A stretch of 51,997 nt of DNA from CAYUCJ01 sp049282265. GTDB lineage: Bacteria; Desulfobacterota; DSM-4660; Desulfatiglandales; Desulfatiglandaceae. Below, piece after piece: positions 24,921 through 32,796 of the stretch (its first letter is position 1; each line of letters opens with the position of its first letter). The stretch is from contig JBAPTR010000188.1 in NCBI GenBank assembly GCA_049282265.1, positions 1-51,997 of the forward strand. The letters run 5' to 3'. The position numbers were made by a program, and so were the translations under genes. The notes beneath the pieces were generated by a model. It had not been told where the DNA came from. It made no database searches and saw only the letters and a program-made list of their open reading frames with translations.

Positions 24921-25801
24921 GTTCTTGCTCCAAGAAATCTAAAGGAAAACACCTTTCGGGCCAGGCTGGTTTCGCCCAGGAGTCCACTCGGTTGGAAACG
25001 GATCATGAGGAGGAGGATGACCGTATAGAAAAGGATCCTGTAGTTCACCAGCGGACGAAAAAGCTCGGGAAGTATTCCCAGCAAGAGGGCACCCAGGACC
25101 GGTCCCCAGAGCGTCCCCATGCCTCCCAGAACGATCATACCCAGAAACGTGATGGAAAGGGGAAAAGAAAAATCCGTGGCACTGATAAATCTCATGTAGT
25201 GGGCATAGAGGGCACCGCCGAGCCCCGCCATTGCAGTGCCGAGGACAAAGGCCAACAGCTTGAAGCGCATAGGGGAGATTCCCATACTGGAGGCTGCCTC
25301 CTCATTTTCCCTCAGGGCAAAGCATGCCAGCCCACCCCAACTTCTCGTAAACCACCAGCAGACAAGCAGGACAACTCCTAGGAACATGAGACAAAGAGAA
25401 AAAAAGGCGCCGCCTTTTAGTTTGACCCCGAAAAGAATAATCTTCGGGATCCCGCCTATACCCAGTGCACCGCCGAAAAAAGGGATGTAGAGGAACACGG
25501 CCTCGACGATGAAATTGATGCCGATGGTGGTGATGGCCAGGAAGTCATCCCGGACCCGAAGGCTGGGCAGACCCAGCAGGAGGCCGATGAGTCCGCTGAT
25601 GAGAATCACAAAGGGCAGGGCCATCCAGAAGGAGAGACCGGCCTTGGTGGTCAGGATGGCGGAGGCGTAAGCGCCGATTCCAAAAAAAGCAGCGTGACCC
25701 AGGGAAATTTGACCGGCAAACCCCACGATCACATTAAGCCCCAAAACCACGATGGCATAGATGACTATGAGGGTAGCGATGGTAATGACGTACGAACTCA
25801 A
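24917..25801 (-). CDS. livM: Branched-chain amino-acid type ABC transporter permease LivM
   Basis: A 294-residue permease with about eight to nine hydrophobic segments. GLNVIVGFAGQISLGHAAFFGIGAY is the conserved LivM entrance block. LALRENEEAA-like FALRENEEAASSMGI is the cytoplasmic coupling loop, and MIVLGGMGTLWGPVLGA is the second family block. The start is TTG at 25801 with GGAGG seven bases upstream. It overlaps livG by GTGA and follows livH after 28 bp. Confidence 0.9.
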   Translation of the reverse strand: MSSYVITIATLIVIYAIVVLGLNVIVGFAGQISLGHAAFFGIGAYASAILTTKAGLSFWMALPFVILISGLIGLLLGLPSLRVRDDFLAITTIGINFIVEAVFLYIPFFGGALGIGGIPKIILFGVKLKGGAFFSLCLMFLGVVLLVCWWFTRSWGGLACFALRENEEAASSMGISPMRFKLLAFVLGTAMAGLGGALYAHYMRFISATDFSFPLSITFLGMIVLGGMGTLWGPVLGALLLGILPELFRPLVNYRILFYTVILLLMIRFQPSGLLGETSLARKVFSFRFLGART

Positions 25802-25829
25802 CCGTAAACCTCCGTTATGAATTCAACTC

Positions 25830-26693
25830 TTACTTTGACCCCATCAACCCTTCCGAGCGCCACATGAGGACCGCAATCATGGCAATGAATGCAAGGGCGT
25901 CCCTCGGGAGGGGGATATTGGCATAACCGATCAGCAGGGTTTCAGCTACGCCGAGCATAAGGGAGGCAATGACCGCCCCGGGTACCGACCCCATGCCCCC
26001 CACAACAATCAGGGCCAGGGTCTTGTAGGCCGGCACCGCCCCCATGGTGGGATAGATCTCGTTGTAGTAAATGCCCACCAAAATACCCGCAATAGCGGCG
26101 ATGGCCGAGCCTATGATGAAGGTGATACCCATGATGGCCTGTGTATTGATGCCCATGGCGTCAGCGATGGAAATATCCTGGGACGCGGCCCGCATGGCCA
26201 ACCCCAGTTCCGTCCGCGTCGTAATGTACCACAGGAAGATCAAAACGCCCGCGGTAATGCAGTAGACGGCCATGAGAGTCTCAGAAATGGTGACACCTCC
26301 AAAATGGATCGCGGGGAAGGGGAGCTTCGCCGGAAAGGTCAGGATATAGGGCCCGGCTACGAGGCGACAGAGTTCCTCGATGGCCAGCATGGCGGCGATA
26401 CTGCCGATAAGCGGCACATAGGGGGGATATTTTAGCAGGGGAAAATAGATGAACCGCTCAATCACTATCCCCAGCAGGGCGCAGAATCCCATTGCGCCGA
26501 GAAACGCCGGGAGCAGGCTTCCTGTCAGATGAAAGACAAGGACACCCACATATGCGCCCACGGTGTATACGGCCGCGTGGGCCACATGGAGGATGCGCAT
26601 AACGCCATAGACCAGGGCAAGCCCCAGGGTGATAAGGGCATAGATGGAACCCATGGCGATGCCGTTCAGAAGCTGTTCAACGAAGAGCTGCAT
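25830..26693 (-). CDS. livH: Branched-chain amino-acid type ABC transporter permease LivH
   Basis: A 287-residue permease. LLNGIAMGSIYALITLGLALVYG and MRILHVAHAAVYTVGAY are the diagnostic first blocks (His in place of the usual Asn in RxLNFAH). The coupling loop MRAASQDISIADAMGINT and the GGMGSVPGAVIASLMLG block follow. It is the first gene of the five-gene importer operon (livH-M-G-F-binding protein). Only 33 bp separate its ATG from the left end of repeat copy B, so the operon promoter must lie in or beyond the element. Confidence 0.9.
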   Translation of the reverse strand: MQLFVEQLLNGIAMGSIYALITLGLALVYGVMRILHVAHAAVYTVGAYVGVLVFHLTGSLLPAFLGAMGFCALLGIVIERFIYFPLLKYPPYVPLIGSIAAMLAIEELCRLVAGPYILTFPAKLPFPAIHFGGVTISETLMAVYCITAGVLIFLWYITTRTELGLAMRAASQDISIADAMGINTQAIMGITFIIGSAIAAIAGILVGIYYNEIYPTMGAVPAYKTLALIVVGGMGSVPGAVIASLMLGVAETLLIGYANIPLPRDALAFIAMIAVLMWRSEGLMGSK

Positions 26694-26725
26694 AGTGAGG
26701 TAACGTGCCGTTTCCGGTTCAAAGT

Positions 26726-27057
26726 TGATGACTTTGTAAAAAGCTAATTTATACTACAAGCGGCAGCATATGAGCAACGAAGTTGAGCCGAACCTGAGAC
26801 TCTTTTTCAGACCCTTTCTATACACTTCGGAGGGAATGGACGCCGATTTGGGGTTTAGCGAAAATTCATAGAAGCGCGTAGGGTTTGGAGACGTAAACCC
26901 CAAATAGTCGTCCATATCGGCGTTGGTTGCCAAGTGCACTATGAGAAAGGGTCTGAAAAAGAGTCTCGCGCCCGGCTCGTTGACTTCGGCAGAAGAGATG
27001 ACTTCGTTGGAAGTCATCATCGTGCCCACGGAACGACTTTTTACGATTCCATCAAAA
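26726..27057 (+). repeat. Structured palindromic repeat element, copy B (complete)
   Basis: This is the copy with both ends. The left terminus TTGATGACTTTGTAAAAAGC (26726-26745) and right terminus ACTTTTTACGATTCCATCAA (about 27037-27057) are imperfect inverted repeats. Inside, the outer stem arms 26803-26819 and 26944-26960 are perfectly complementary, and the inner arms are 26838-26857 and 26894-26913. The shared TGCCAAGTGCACTATGAGAA block precedes the 3' outer arm. A GATGACTTCGTTGGAAGTCATC palindrome (about 26998-27019) follows. No reading frame of its own is visible. It fills the divergent gap between livH and the phasin gene, so it may carry or influence both promoters. Confidence 0.88.
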
Positions 27058-27125
27058 GTAGTTCCCGAGGAATCAACGAAATAGAGGCAACGGTTGAACA
27101 CACTACACATGGAGGTAAAAGGACA

Positions 27126-27392
27126 ATGATGGATCAAAAAGCAATGTTCAAACAAATGGTGGATTTTAACAAAGCGGCCCTTGACAACACCTTTAGCGCC
27201 ATGGCCACAGTGCAGGACCAGACCGAAAAGATGGCCAAGACGGTCTTGGAGCAGGCTACCTGGCTCCCCGAGGAAGGCAAAAAGGTCATCAGTGAATGGA
27301 TCCAGGCCCACAAGAAGGGGCGTGACGACTACAAGAAGCTCGTTGATGACAACTTCAAAAAGGTGGAAGACTTCTTTGCTGCTTCCAAGTAG
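27126..27392 (+). CDS. Phasin family protein (small PHA granule-associated protein)
   Basis: An 88-residue helical, amphipathic protein without signal peptide: MFKQMVDFNKAALDNTF, then QDQTEKMAKTVLEQATWLP and a Lys-rich tail. This matches the short phasin-type proteins that coat polyhydroxyalkanoate granules. GGAGG lies 9 bases before ATG 27126, which excludes a much longer open frame that runs back into the repeat. The neighbourhood (PhaC, PhaE, PhaJ within 4.5 kb) supports the call. Confidence 0.75.
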   Translation: MMDQKAMFKQMVDFNKAALDNTFSAMATVQDQTEKMAKTVLEQATWLPEEGKKVISEWIQAHKKGRDDYKKLVDDNFKKVEDFFAASK

Positions 27393-27446
27393 AACCTGAT
27401 ACAAAGGAATCTTGATAAGAGGACGGCTGATGGGGGACAAGAAAAA

Positions 27447-27640
27447 CAGGAGTTGATCAACCCATAGACATTCTTGAACCCATCGGCCGTTCTCTCCAGA
27501 GGTTTTCCGAGATCAGCCTCAAGGCAATCGAGGTGACCAATCAGCAATTTCAGGCTACACAAACATACTGGACCGCCCTGAAGGCCTTTCATACAACAGA
27601 AATTGATGTCGAAGTAACGGTCTTTCAAAAGGGCCAGGGG
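27447..27640 (+). pseudogene. Possible broken phasin-like reading frame
   Basis: The frame DQPIDILEPIGRSLQRFSEI followed by SLKAIEVTNQQFQATQTYW looks like helical coding sequence similar in style to PHA-associated proteins. However, it has no ATG; ATGGGGGACAAGAAAAACAG upstream is in another frame and soon stops. A frameshift near 27440-27465 would explain this. It sits between the phasin and the next PHA-type gene. Without comparison this could be spurious, or a small gene with an unusual start. Confidence 0.35.
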
Positions 27641-27666
27641 TTCAAGGGTTGGACGAGGACCACACC

Positions 27667-28155
27667 ATGGACAAAAAATTTCTTGAATTCTGGGGAAATC
27701 TTCTCATCAATGCCGCCAAGGGCCAGGAACAACTGGAAGACATGACCAAATGGATGGGCCAGGGGCTGAAGGGTTTTGAGAATTACTCAGACATGTTCCG
27801 GAAGCTCTATGGGTTAGACGGTGTGGACGAAGACAGCTCCGAAGATCTGAAACAACGGCAACGTGCGGCAGCAGAATTTCAGAAATCATTCAAAGATTAT
27901 ATGGACCTGATGGGCGTGGTTCCCAAGCAAGAGCACCTGGCCCTGGTACAAAAATATGAGGAACTCAAGGACCGGGTTTCTGGCCAGGAAGAGACCATCA
28001 AACACCTGAGGATGCTTCTGGGCCAGAGAGGCTCGAGCGAAGAAACAGTAACCCAGACCTTCCAAGGTCTCATAAAGAAACAGACTGATCAGTTTCAAGA
28101 ATTGATGGAAAACCTGGGGCAGATCTCCAAGCGCACCTCCCCCGGAAAAAAATAA
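27667..28155 (+). CDS. PhaE/phasin-like PHA-associated protein
   Basis: A 162-residue, strongly helical soluble protein: MDKKFLEFWGNLLINAAKGQ, LKGFENYSDMFRKLYGL, then a coiled coil (about 95-160: VQKYEELKDRVSGQEETIKH and a final QFQELMENLGQ). It resembles in style the helical PHA synthase partner and phasin proteins but is much shorter than the PhaE encoded 3 kb away. ATG 27667 is preferred to a TTG at 27649. It converges on phaJ, with 13 bp between the stops. The role is inferred mainly from context. Confidence 0.55.
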   Translation: MDKKFLEFWGNLLINAAKGQEQLEDMTKWMGQGLKGFENYSDMFRKLYGLDGVDEDSSEDLKQRQRAAAEFQKSFKDYMDLMGVVPKQEHLALVQKYEELKDRVSGQEETIKHLRMLLGQRGSSEETVTQTFQGLIKKQTDQFQELMENLGQISKRTSPGKK

Positions 28156-28168
28156 GAAGTAAGACTTC

Positions 28169-28594
28169 CTATTTCAGGGCCTTCGGGGGGCTCACCAGGG
28201 CCTCACCATCCAGGACCGTCATCCCATCCTGATTCACGCAGGTCGTGCGCAAAACAACCCTGTTCTTTTCTGATACAACTTCTTTCACTTCAACCTGTGC
28301 AGTAATGGTATCACCCATATGGGCCGGGGCAAGAAAGTTCAGTTCCTGCTTGACATAGATGGTGCCCGGTCCCGGGAGCTTGTTCCCTATGACCGTTGAG
28401 ATAAAGCCCGCCAGCAGCATGCCATGTGCAATCCTTGTCTTGAAAAATGTCTTCCGGGCATACTCTTCATTGATATGCGCAGGATTTAAATCACCCGTCA
28501 CACCTGCAAAAAGATACACATCAGATTCGGAAACCGTCTTTGCAAACTGGGCGGTATCCCCCACCTTGAGTTGATCAATGGTCTTTCCTAACAT
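28169..28594 (-). CDS. phaJ: (R)-specific enoyl-CoA hydratase (MaoC/PhaJ family)
   Basis: A 141-residue hot-dog-fold hydratase. PhaJ converts trans-2-enoyl-CoA to (R)-3-hydroxyacyl-CoA, the monomer used by PHA synthase. The catalytic pair is D35 and H40 in GVTGDLNPAHINEEYA, followed by FFKTRIAHGMLLAGFIS, a typical substrate-pocket block. GGAG lies 9 bases before ATG 28594. It is the last gene of the phaE-phaC-GAF-phaJ set on the minus strand, so it can feed beta-oxidation intermediates to the synthase. Confidence 0.88.
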   Translation of the reverse strand: MLGKTIDQLKVGDTAQFAKTVSESDVYLFAGVTGDLNPAHINEEYARKTFFKTRIAHGMLLAGFISTVIGNKLPGPGTIYVKQELNFLAPAHMGDTITAQVEVKEVVSEKNRVVLRTTCVNQDGMTVLDGEALVSPPKALK

Positions 28595-28620
28595 GGCCGG
28601 CTCCTTTCCTTGAAAACCTA

Positions 28621-29667
28621 TCAAAACCAGGATCGGTAACTATACACATCCTCTTTCACGTCCTTCATATCCTGCTGTAACGTAAGATACATGGCAGCAT
28701 TCTGGATAGCCAAGCCCCCTTGATGGGCCAGGGCGGATACAAATGTGATATCATCCTCGGTGAACTCGTGTTCGCTACCGCTATAGATCCTCAGGACACC
28801 GATCACCTCGTCTTTTGCCTTTATGGGCACACACAGCAAGGATACAATGCCCTCTTCTTTTACTTCTTTTTTGTACTGGATTCGGTCATCTGTGGCGGCA
28901 TTGCGCACCACTACGGGTTTACCCTCGAGGGCCTGAGCAATACTTTTTTCAGCCGATATCGGCCCTTTCTTGAGAAACTTTTTTCTGAGACCGTAGCTTG
29001 CAACCGGCTTCAGGGTATTCCTCTTCTCATCAAGCAGACGAACAGCGGCGCCTTTCACGCCAAGACCTCGAGCAATGTCGGCCGACAGGACGTTCAGGAT
29101 TTCTTTGATATCAAGTGTGGAATTGATGCCGGCAGACAAATTGTGAAAAAGGGTTGTGTTTCTCCTGAGCTGCTCGATCAACCGCGTGTTTTCAATGGCC
29201 ATGCCCCCCTGCTCGGCAAGGGCGGCAAGGAATGCTATCTCGTTTTCCGTAAAGGTCCTCCGTCTTGCCGTATAGAGCGTGAGCACCCCTATCACCTTGC
29301 CTTTGACCTTTACAGGTACGGCAAGAATAGAGGCAATCCCTTCCTCTTGTTTGGCCTCATGGTTTTCCGATCTGGGATCCTTGGTTGCATCATGAATGGC
29401 CAGGTAGCCCTCTTTCATGACATCGGACACGTTGTCCCTGGCGGATTTCCATTTCGCATGAAAGTAACCGTCAGATAAGCCCTTTTGTGCAACCGGCACT
29501 GAGATGTCCTTTTCCTCATCGAACAGGAACAGGCATGCGGCCTTTCCCCTCATGGTATCGATGGCACTTTGTACAATGAGTTCAAGGAGTTCATCTCGAT
29601 CCAAAGTCGTCCCAAATGCCCTGCTCACCTTGCAAATGGTCTTGAAATAATCGCTCTTTGTTGCCAT
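28621..29667 (-). CDS. Tandem GAF domain protein without output domain
   Basis: A 348-residue cytoplasmic protein made of two GAF domains (about 20-165 and 180-335). Both contain the AxxLAALAEQGGMAIEN / FVSALAHQGGLAIQN end helix and the SILAVPVKVKGKVIGVLTLY / SLLCVPIKAKDEVIGVLRIY core strand. The short C-terminal tail QDMKDVKEDVYSYRSWF contains no kinase, cyclase or DNA-binding domain. GAF domains bind small ligands or redox cofactors. The gene starts one base after the phaC stop, with its ribosome site inside the end of phaC, and precedes phaJ, so a role in controlling PHA metabolism is a fair inference. Confidence 0.85.
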   Translation of the reverse strand: MATKSDYFKTICKVSRAFGTTLDRDELLELIVQSAIDTMRGKAACLFLFDEEKDISVPVAQKGLSDGYFHAKWKSARDNVSDVMKEGYLAIHDATKDPRSENHEAKQEEGIASILAVPVKVKGKVIGVLTLYTARRRTFTENEIAFLAALAEQGGMAIENTRLIEQLRRNTTLFHNLSAGINSTLDIKEILNVLSADIARGLGVKGAAVRLLDEKRNTLKPVASYGLRKKFLKKGPISAEKSIAQALEGKPVVVRNAATDDRIQYKKEVKEEGIVSLLCVPIKAKDEVIGVLRIYSGSEHEFTEDDITFVSALAHQGGLAIQNAAMYLTLQQDMKDVKEDVYSYRSWF

Positions 29668-29668
29668 A

Positions 29669-30829
29669 TCACGTCTCCTGGGTTGCTTTCATGATATTTT
29701 CAATTTGTTTGACGGTGTTTTTCTTTTTAGGCGCCTTCGGCCCCTTTCCTGTTTCATCCCTCTTCCCTAACCACATGCCAATCTTGGGTGCAAATTCCCT
29801 CTGGCATTTGGAACTGACATAGATGCCGATGTGGCCCGTATCCAGGCACACATCCTCGGTGTCCCTGCTTCCCACTTTGCTTGTAAGGAGATCACACGCG
29901 CCCGGAGGTACAAGGTGATCATACTTGCCGTAAAAGTTGAGCAGAGGCATGGTGATCTTCTCGAGGTTTACCTTTCTTCCGCCCACCTCCATCTTGCTCT
30001 GGATGAGAAGGTTCTCGTGATAGCAGTCCTTGACGAACTGGCGGAAGGTCTCGCCCGGAACATCCGGGCTATCAAAGATCCATTTTTCCATGCGGACAAA
30101 ATTCTCAACAAAGGCCTTATTGTCCATATTTTGGAAAAACCCCACATATTTGTCAATCATCAACCGGGCAGGGTTGAGGAGCAGAAAACCAAAATTCATC
30201 AGGTCTCCGGGCATATTACCAAAGGTATCCACCATACGGTCCACATCAATATCTTTCATCCAGATATGTAACAGTCCCTGATCCGTGTCAAAGTTGGTTG
30301 GAGTCACCGTGGTAACAAGGTTCTTTATCTTTTCCGGATGAAGGGCCGAGTAAATGACGGAAAAGGTCCCGCCCATGCAGATCCCCATAAGATTGATCTC
30401 GACAAGATCGTGGCGCGTGCATATGAAGTCAACAATATTGTCCATATACCCATTGACATGGTCGTCAATGGTGAGGAATTTGTCCTTCCGGGTCGGGTAG
30501 CCCCAGTCGACCATGTAGACATCAATGCCCTCTTTTAAAAAATTCTGGACCACACTTCTTCCGGGTTGAAGATCCAGCATGGTCTCCCTGTTAATCAGGG
30601 CATAAACCACCAGGAGCGGGGTCTTTATTTTCGCATCGGCAACAGGCCTGTAGTGCTTCAGCTTAACCCGGTCCTCCTCATACACAACATCGTAGGGAGT
30701 CGGGGCAATGCCGGTATCCAGTTGACTCAACAGGACTTCTGATGCCCCTCCGGCCTGTTTCGTGCTCTTTTCCGCATCCTCGGCCAGCTTGGTCAGAATC
30801 AAGTCAAGAGGAATCTTTGGGTGCCCCAT
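29669..30829 (-). CDS. phaC: Class III polyhydroxyalkanoate synthase, PhaC subunit
   Basis: A 386-residue alpha/beta-hydrolase-fold synthase that polymerises (R)-3-hydroxyacyl-CoA into PHA at the granule surface. The catalytic triad can be placed: C151 in the lipase-like box MGICMGGTF, D304 in YGKYDHLVPP and H333 in TGHIGIY. This is the spacing of the class III enzyme of Allochromatium. The length (about 355-390) is that of class III subunits and not of the longer class I. AAGGAGG precedes ATG 30829. The basic Lys-rich C-terminal extension (GPKAPKKKNTVKQ) is extra. PhaE, its obligate partner, is encoded just upstream. Confidence 0.93.
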   Translation of the reverse strand: MGHPKIPLDLILTKLAEDAEKSTKQAGGASEVLLSQLDTGIAPTPYDVVYEEDRVKLKHYRPVADAKIKTPLLVVYALINRETMLDLQPGRSVVQNFLKEGIDVYMVDWGYPTRKDKFLTIDDHVNGYMDNIVDFICTRHDLVEINLMGICMGGTFSVIYSALHPEKIKNLVTTVTPTNFDTDQGLLHIWMKDIDVDRMVDTFGNMPGDLMNFGFLLLNPARLMIDKYVGFFQNMDNKAFVENFVRMEKWIFDSPDVPGETFRQFVKDCYHENLLIQSKMEVGGRKVNLEKITMPLLNFYGKYDHLVPPGACDLLTSKVGSRDTEDVCLDTGHIGIYVSSKCQREFAPKIGMWLGKRDETGKGPKAPKKKNTVKQIENIMKATQET

Positions 30830-30896
30830 AAGGCCACCTCCTTTCATGAATCAATTGGGTGAATAGTCAAATGGTCGCGTTGTGCGTATTGCAAGA

Positions 30897-31793
30897 TCAA
30901 CCCTTTGAGTCTTTCTTTTCCAGTTCCCTGAGGCGCTTTTTCAGTTGATAGATCTCCTTGTAGAGATCATCCATATCCCTGTTTGTGGGCACAGGGAGGG
31001 ATTGCATCATGTCTTGAAGTATCTCCTCTCTAGCCAAAAGGAAATCCTCCATTGCCTTCATGGCATTTCCCAGGGCCTTTGTATAATCAGGGGACTTGAA
31101 GAGGACCATGTAATGTCCCTCTAAGACCTTTATCCACATTTTGTAATAGTCATTTGGATCCTGAGAGAGATTGCCCTCATCGGCAAGGGAAGCAACTTTC
31201 TCTTCCATGACCTTGAAGGATTTCTCCATGGGGAGAGAGAGAATATGGAGAAACTCAGCCACGGTGCCCTGAAAAAGCGCATAGCTATCCGTCATTCGTC
31301 CCATCCGTTCCTGGTAGGCCCTCATCAATCCCAGTTTGGGAATGTGCAGGAACTTTCTGAACTCCTGCTCATAGAGATCGGTCCATGCGCGGAATACATC
31401 CTTATCAAGGTCCTCAAATTTGTAGGCCGCGGTCCGCTTGTCTAACCTTCCGGCCGTTTCCGTCCATTGTTCCTGAAAGTGAGAATAGGTCTCCCATGCC
31501 GTTTGAGCCATCTGATTCATAATTCCGGGAAAAACGTTCATTCCTTTATAGAGAGCGTCCGCTGTCTCGGGCTTACCCGCGGCGGAAGACAGAGAGGCCA
31601 GCATTTTCAGGGCTGATTCCAACGATTCCTGAGTCCGGCTCTTTTGCGCTTCTTTTTGCTGAGACTCCTCTTTTCGGGAAGCGGTGGATGCGGACCCGAT
31701 ATGTGCTATTGATGCCCACAACTCAGTTGTCGATTCCATCCAGGCCTCCAGCAATGGCATGCTACCAGTGCTTTTTCCTTGATCCTCACCCAT
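30897..31793 (-). CDS. phaE: Class III PHA synthase subunit PhaE
   Basis: A 298-residue, mostly helical protein. The stretches AWTDLYEQEFRKFLHIPKLG, DYYKMWIKVLEGHYMVLFKS and the C-terminal VPTNRDMDDLYKEIYQLKKR followed by a Glu/Lys coiled coil are the recognisable PhaE blocks. PhaE has no catalytic residues; it binds PhaC and activates it. The N-terminal 80 residues are low-complexity (Ser, Gln, Lys rich). AGGAGG precedes ATG 31793. It is the first gene of the minus-strand PHA operon; repeat copy C lies upstream of it. Confidence 0.88.
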   Translation of the reverse strand: MGEDQGKSTGSMPLLEAWMESTTELWASIAHIGSASTASRKEESQQKEAQKSRTQESLESALKMLASLSSAAGKPETADALYKGMNVFPGIMNQMAQTAWETYSHFQEQWTETAGRLDKRTAAYKFEDLDKDVFRAWTDLYEQEFRKFLHIPKLGLMRAYQERMGRMTDSYALFQGTVAEFLHILSLPMEKSFKVMEEKVASLADEGNLSQDPNDYYKMWIKVLEGHYMVLFKSPDYTKALGNAMKAMEDFLLAREEILQDMMQSLPVPTNRDMDDLYKEIYQLKKRLRELEKKDSKG

Positions 31794-31966
31794 TACTAAG
31801 CCTCCTGTCTCATCAACGGCTTGAATCTATCAACAGATTTGGATTTATAGTATCATGTCTTTACTGGGTCGGCCAATGAAATTGAGCGTTTCCCTTGACA
31901 ACGCAGACCATGCCGGACTAGAACTACCCGAAGACGATTAGGACGATCCACATTAGCCAATATTGA

Positions 31967-32236
31967 TGGGCACGATGACGACTTCCAACGAAGTCGGTTT
32001 TTCATCCGGATCTTAAGGAAGCGGATCTGAGAATCTTTTTCATGTGCTTTCTCATAGTGCACTTGGCACCGAACTCCGACATGGATGGCTATTTGGGGTT
32101 TGCACCTCCCAAACCATACGCGCTTCTATGATCTAGCGATAAACCCCAAATCGGCGTCCATCCCTTCCGGAGTGTTTAGAAAGCATTTGAAAAAGATTGT
32201 CAGGTTCGGTTCCGCTTTTTACAAAGTCATCAATAT
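31967..32236 (-). repeat. Structured palindromic repeat element, copy C (inverted)
   Basis: Same family, opposite orientation to copies A and B. The outer arms 32036-32052 and 32178-32194 pair with one mismatch and one G-T pair. The arm sequence (CATGTGCTTTCT) differs from copies A and B at several positions, and the partner arm changes accordingly at most of them. The inner arms contain CTATTTGGGGTTT and AAACCCCAAAT. The shared block appears as its complement at about 32049-32068. The terminus is CTTTTTACAAAGTCATCAAT (32216-32235); the other terminus lacks the CTTTTTACAAAG part. It lies in the divergent gap between phaE and the DUF2889 operon. The remaining upstream DNA (31794-31966) shows no gene. 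Confidence 0.87.
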
Positions 32237-32280
32237 CATCCACACAGAAGAATCCTTCTGAGTGGAAGGAGCGAGGACCC

Positions 32281-32796
32281 ATGACCCAAATTCTCCAATT
32301 TCAGAGGAACCGCTGCACGAGCGTCAGTCAAATCGATGCCCAGACCCTGTTGTCTTCCTGCCACCTGCAGGATACCCTGACAGACGCTTATGTGGAACTA
32401 ACCGTCAAGCTGCCGGATCTCGAAATATCCGACGCCACGGGAGAGGTCAGGCGGACCTATCAAGAGGAATGCAAAAATCAGCATGATGTCCTGAAAAAGG
32501 TCCTGGGCGTGAGGATCGGTCCGGGCATGCTCAAGATCATCAAGGGGTTGATGGGTGAGGTCACGGGCTGCGATCAACTGGCCTTCATGGTGGAAGAGTG
32601 CTGCCACGGGGTAATCCTCTCCTTCACAAAGGATGAGCTCTTGAAGGCCCCGGAGGAAGAAACGAGGAAAAAGGACTTCTACGCAAACATGGTCAAACAG
32701 AATATCCGGCTCTATAACCGCTGTGCGGCCTTTGCGCCCGGCAGTTCCCTGGTGGATGGGATCGAGCCGCCAAGTGAACCGGCTGAGAGGTCATGA
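32281..32796 (+). CDS. DUF2889 domain protein
   Basis: A 171-residue cytoplasmic protein whose middle matches DUF2889: LTDAYVELTVKLPDLEISDA, VRRTYQEECKNQHDVLKKVL and GRIGPGMLK-like VRIGPGMLKIIKGLMGEVTG, followed by CDQLAFMVEECCHG. Conserved polar and cysteine residues could form a small-molecule or metal site, but no activity is known for the family. GGAGCGAGGA precedes ATG 32281. It overlaps the next gene by ATGA and opens a four-gene operon in which every junction overlaps. A second, divergent DUF2889 copy forms the N-terminus of the next protein. Confidence 0.75.
   Translation: MTQILQFQRNRCTSVSQIDAQTLLSSCHLQDTLTDAYVELTVKLPDLEISDATGEVRRTYQEECKNQHDVLKKVLGVRIGPGMLKIIKGLMGEVTGCDQLAFMVEECCHGVILSFTKDELLKAPEEETRKKDFYANMVKQNIRLYNRCAAFAPGSSLVDGIEPPSEPAERS

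Noticed and set aside
26934..27125. N-terminal extension of the phasin into repeat copy B
   Set aside because: It would translate the 3' arm of the element. A clear GGAGG site precedes ATG 27126.
26754..27440. Minus-strand open frame of 228 codons across repeat copy B and the phasin gene
   Set aside because: It runs antisense to the phasin and through the hairpin element. Its translation resembles no known protein and it has no ribosome site; the phasin frame explains the coding signal.
31893..31922. TTGACA...TAGAAC as a promoter of the DUF2889 operon
   Set aside because: The -10 match is weak, and it lies about 360 bp upstream of the gene with repeat copy C in between.
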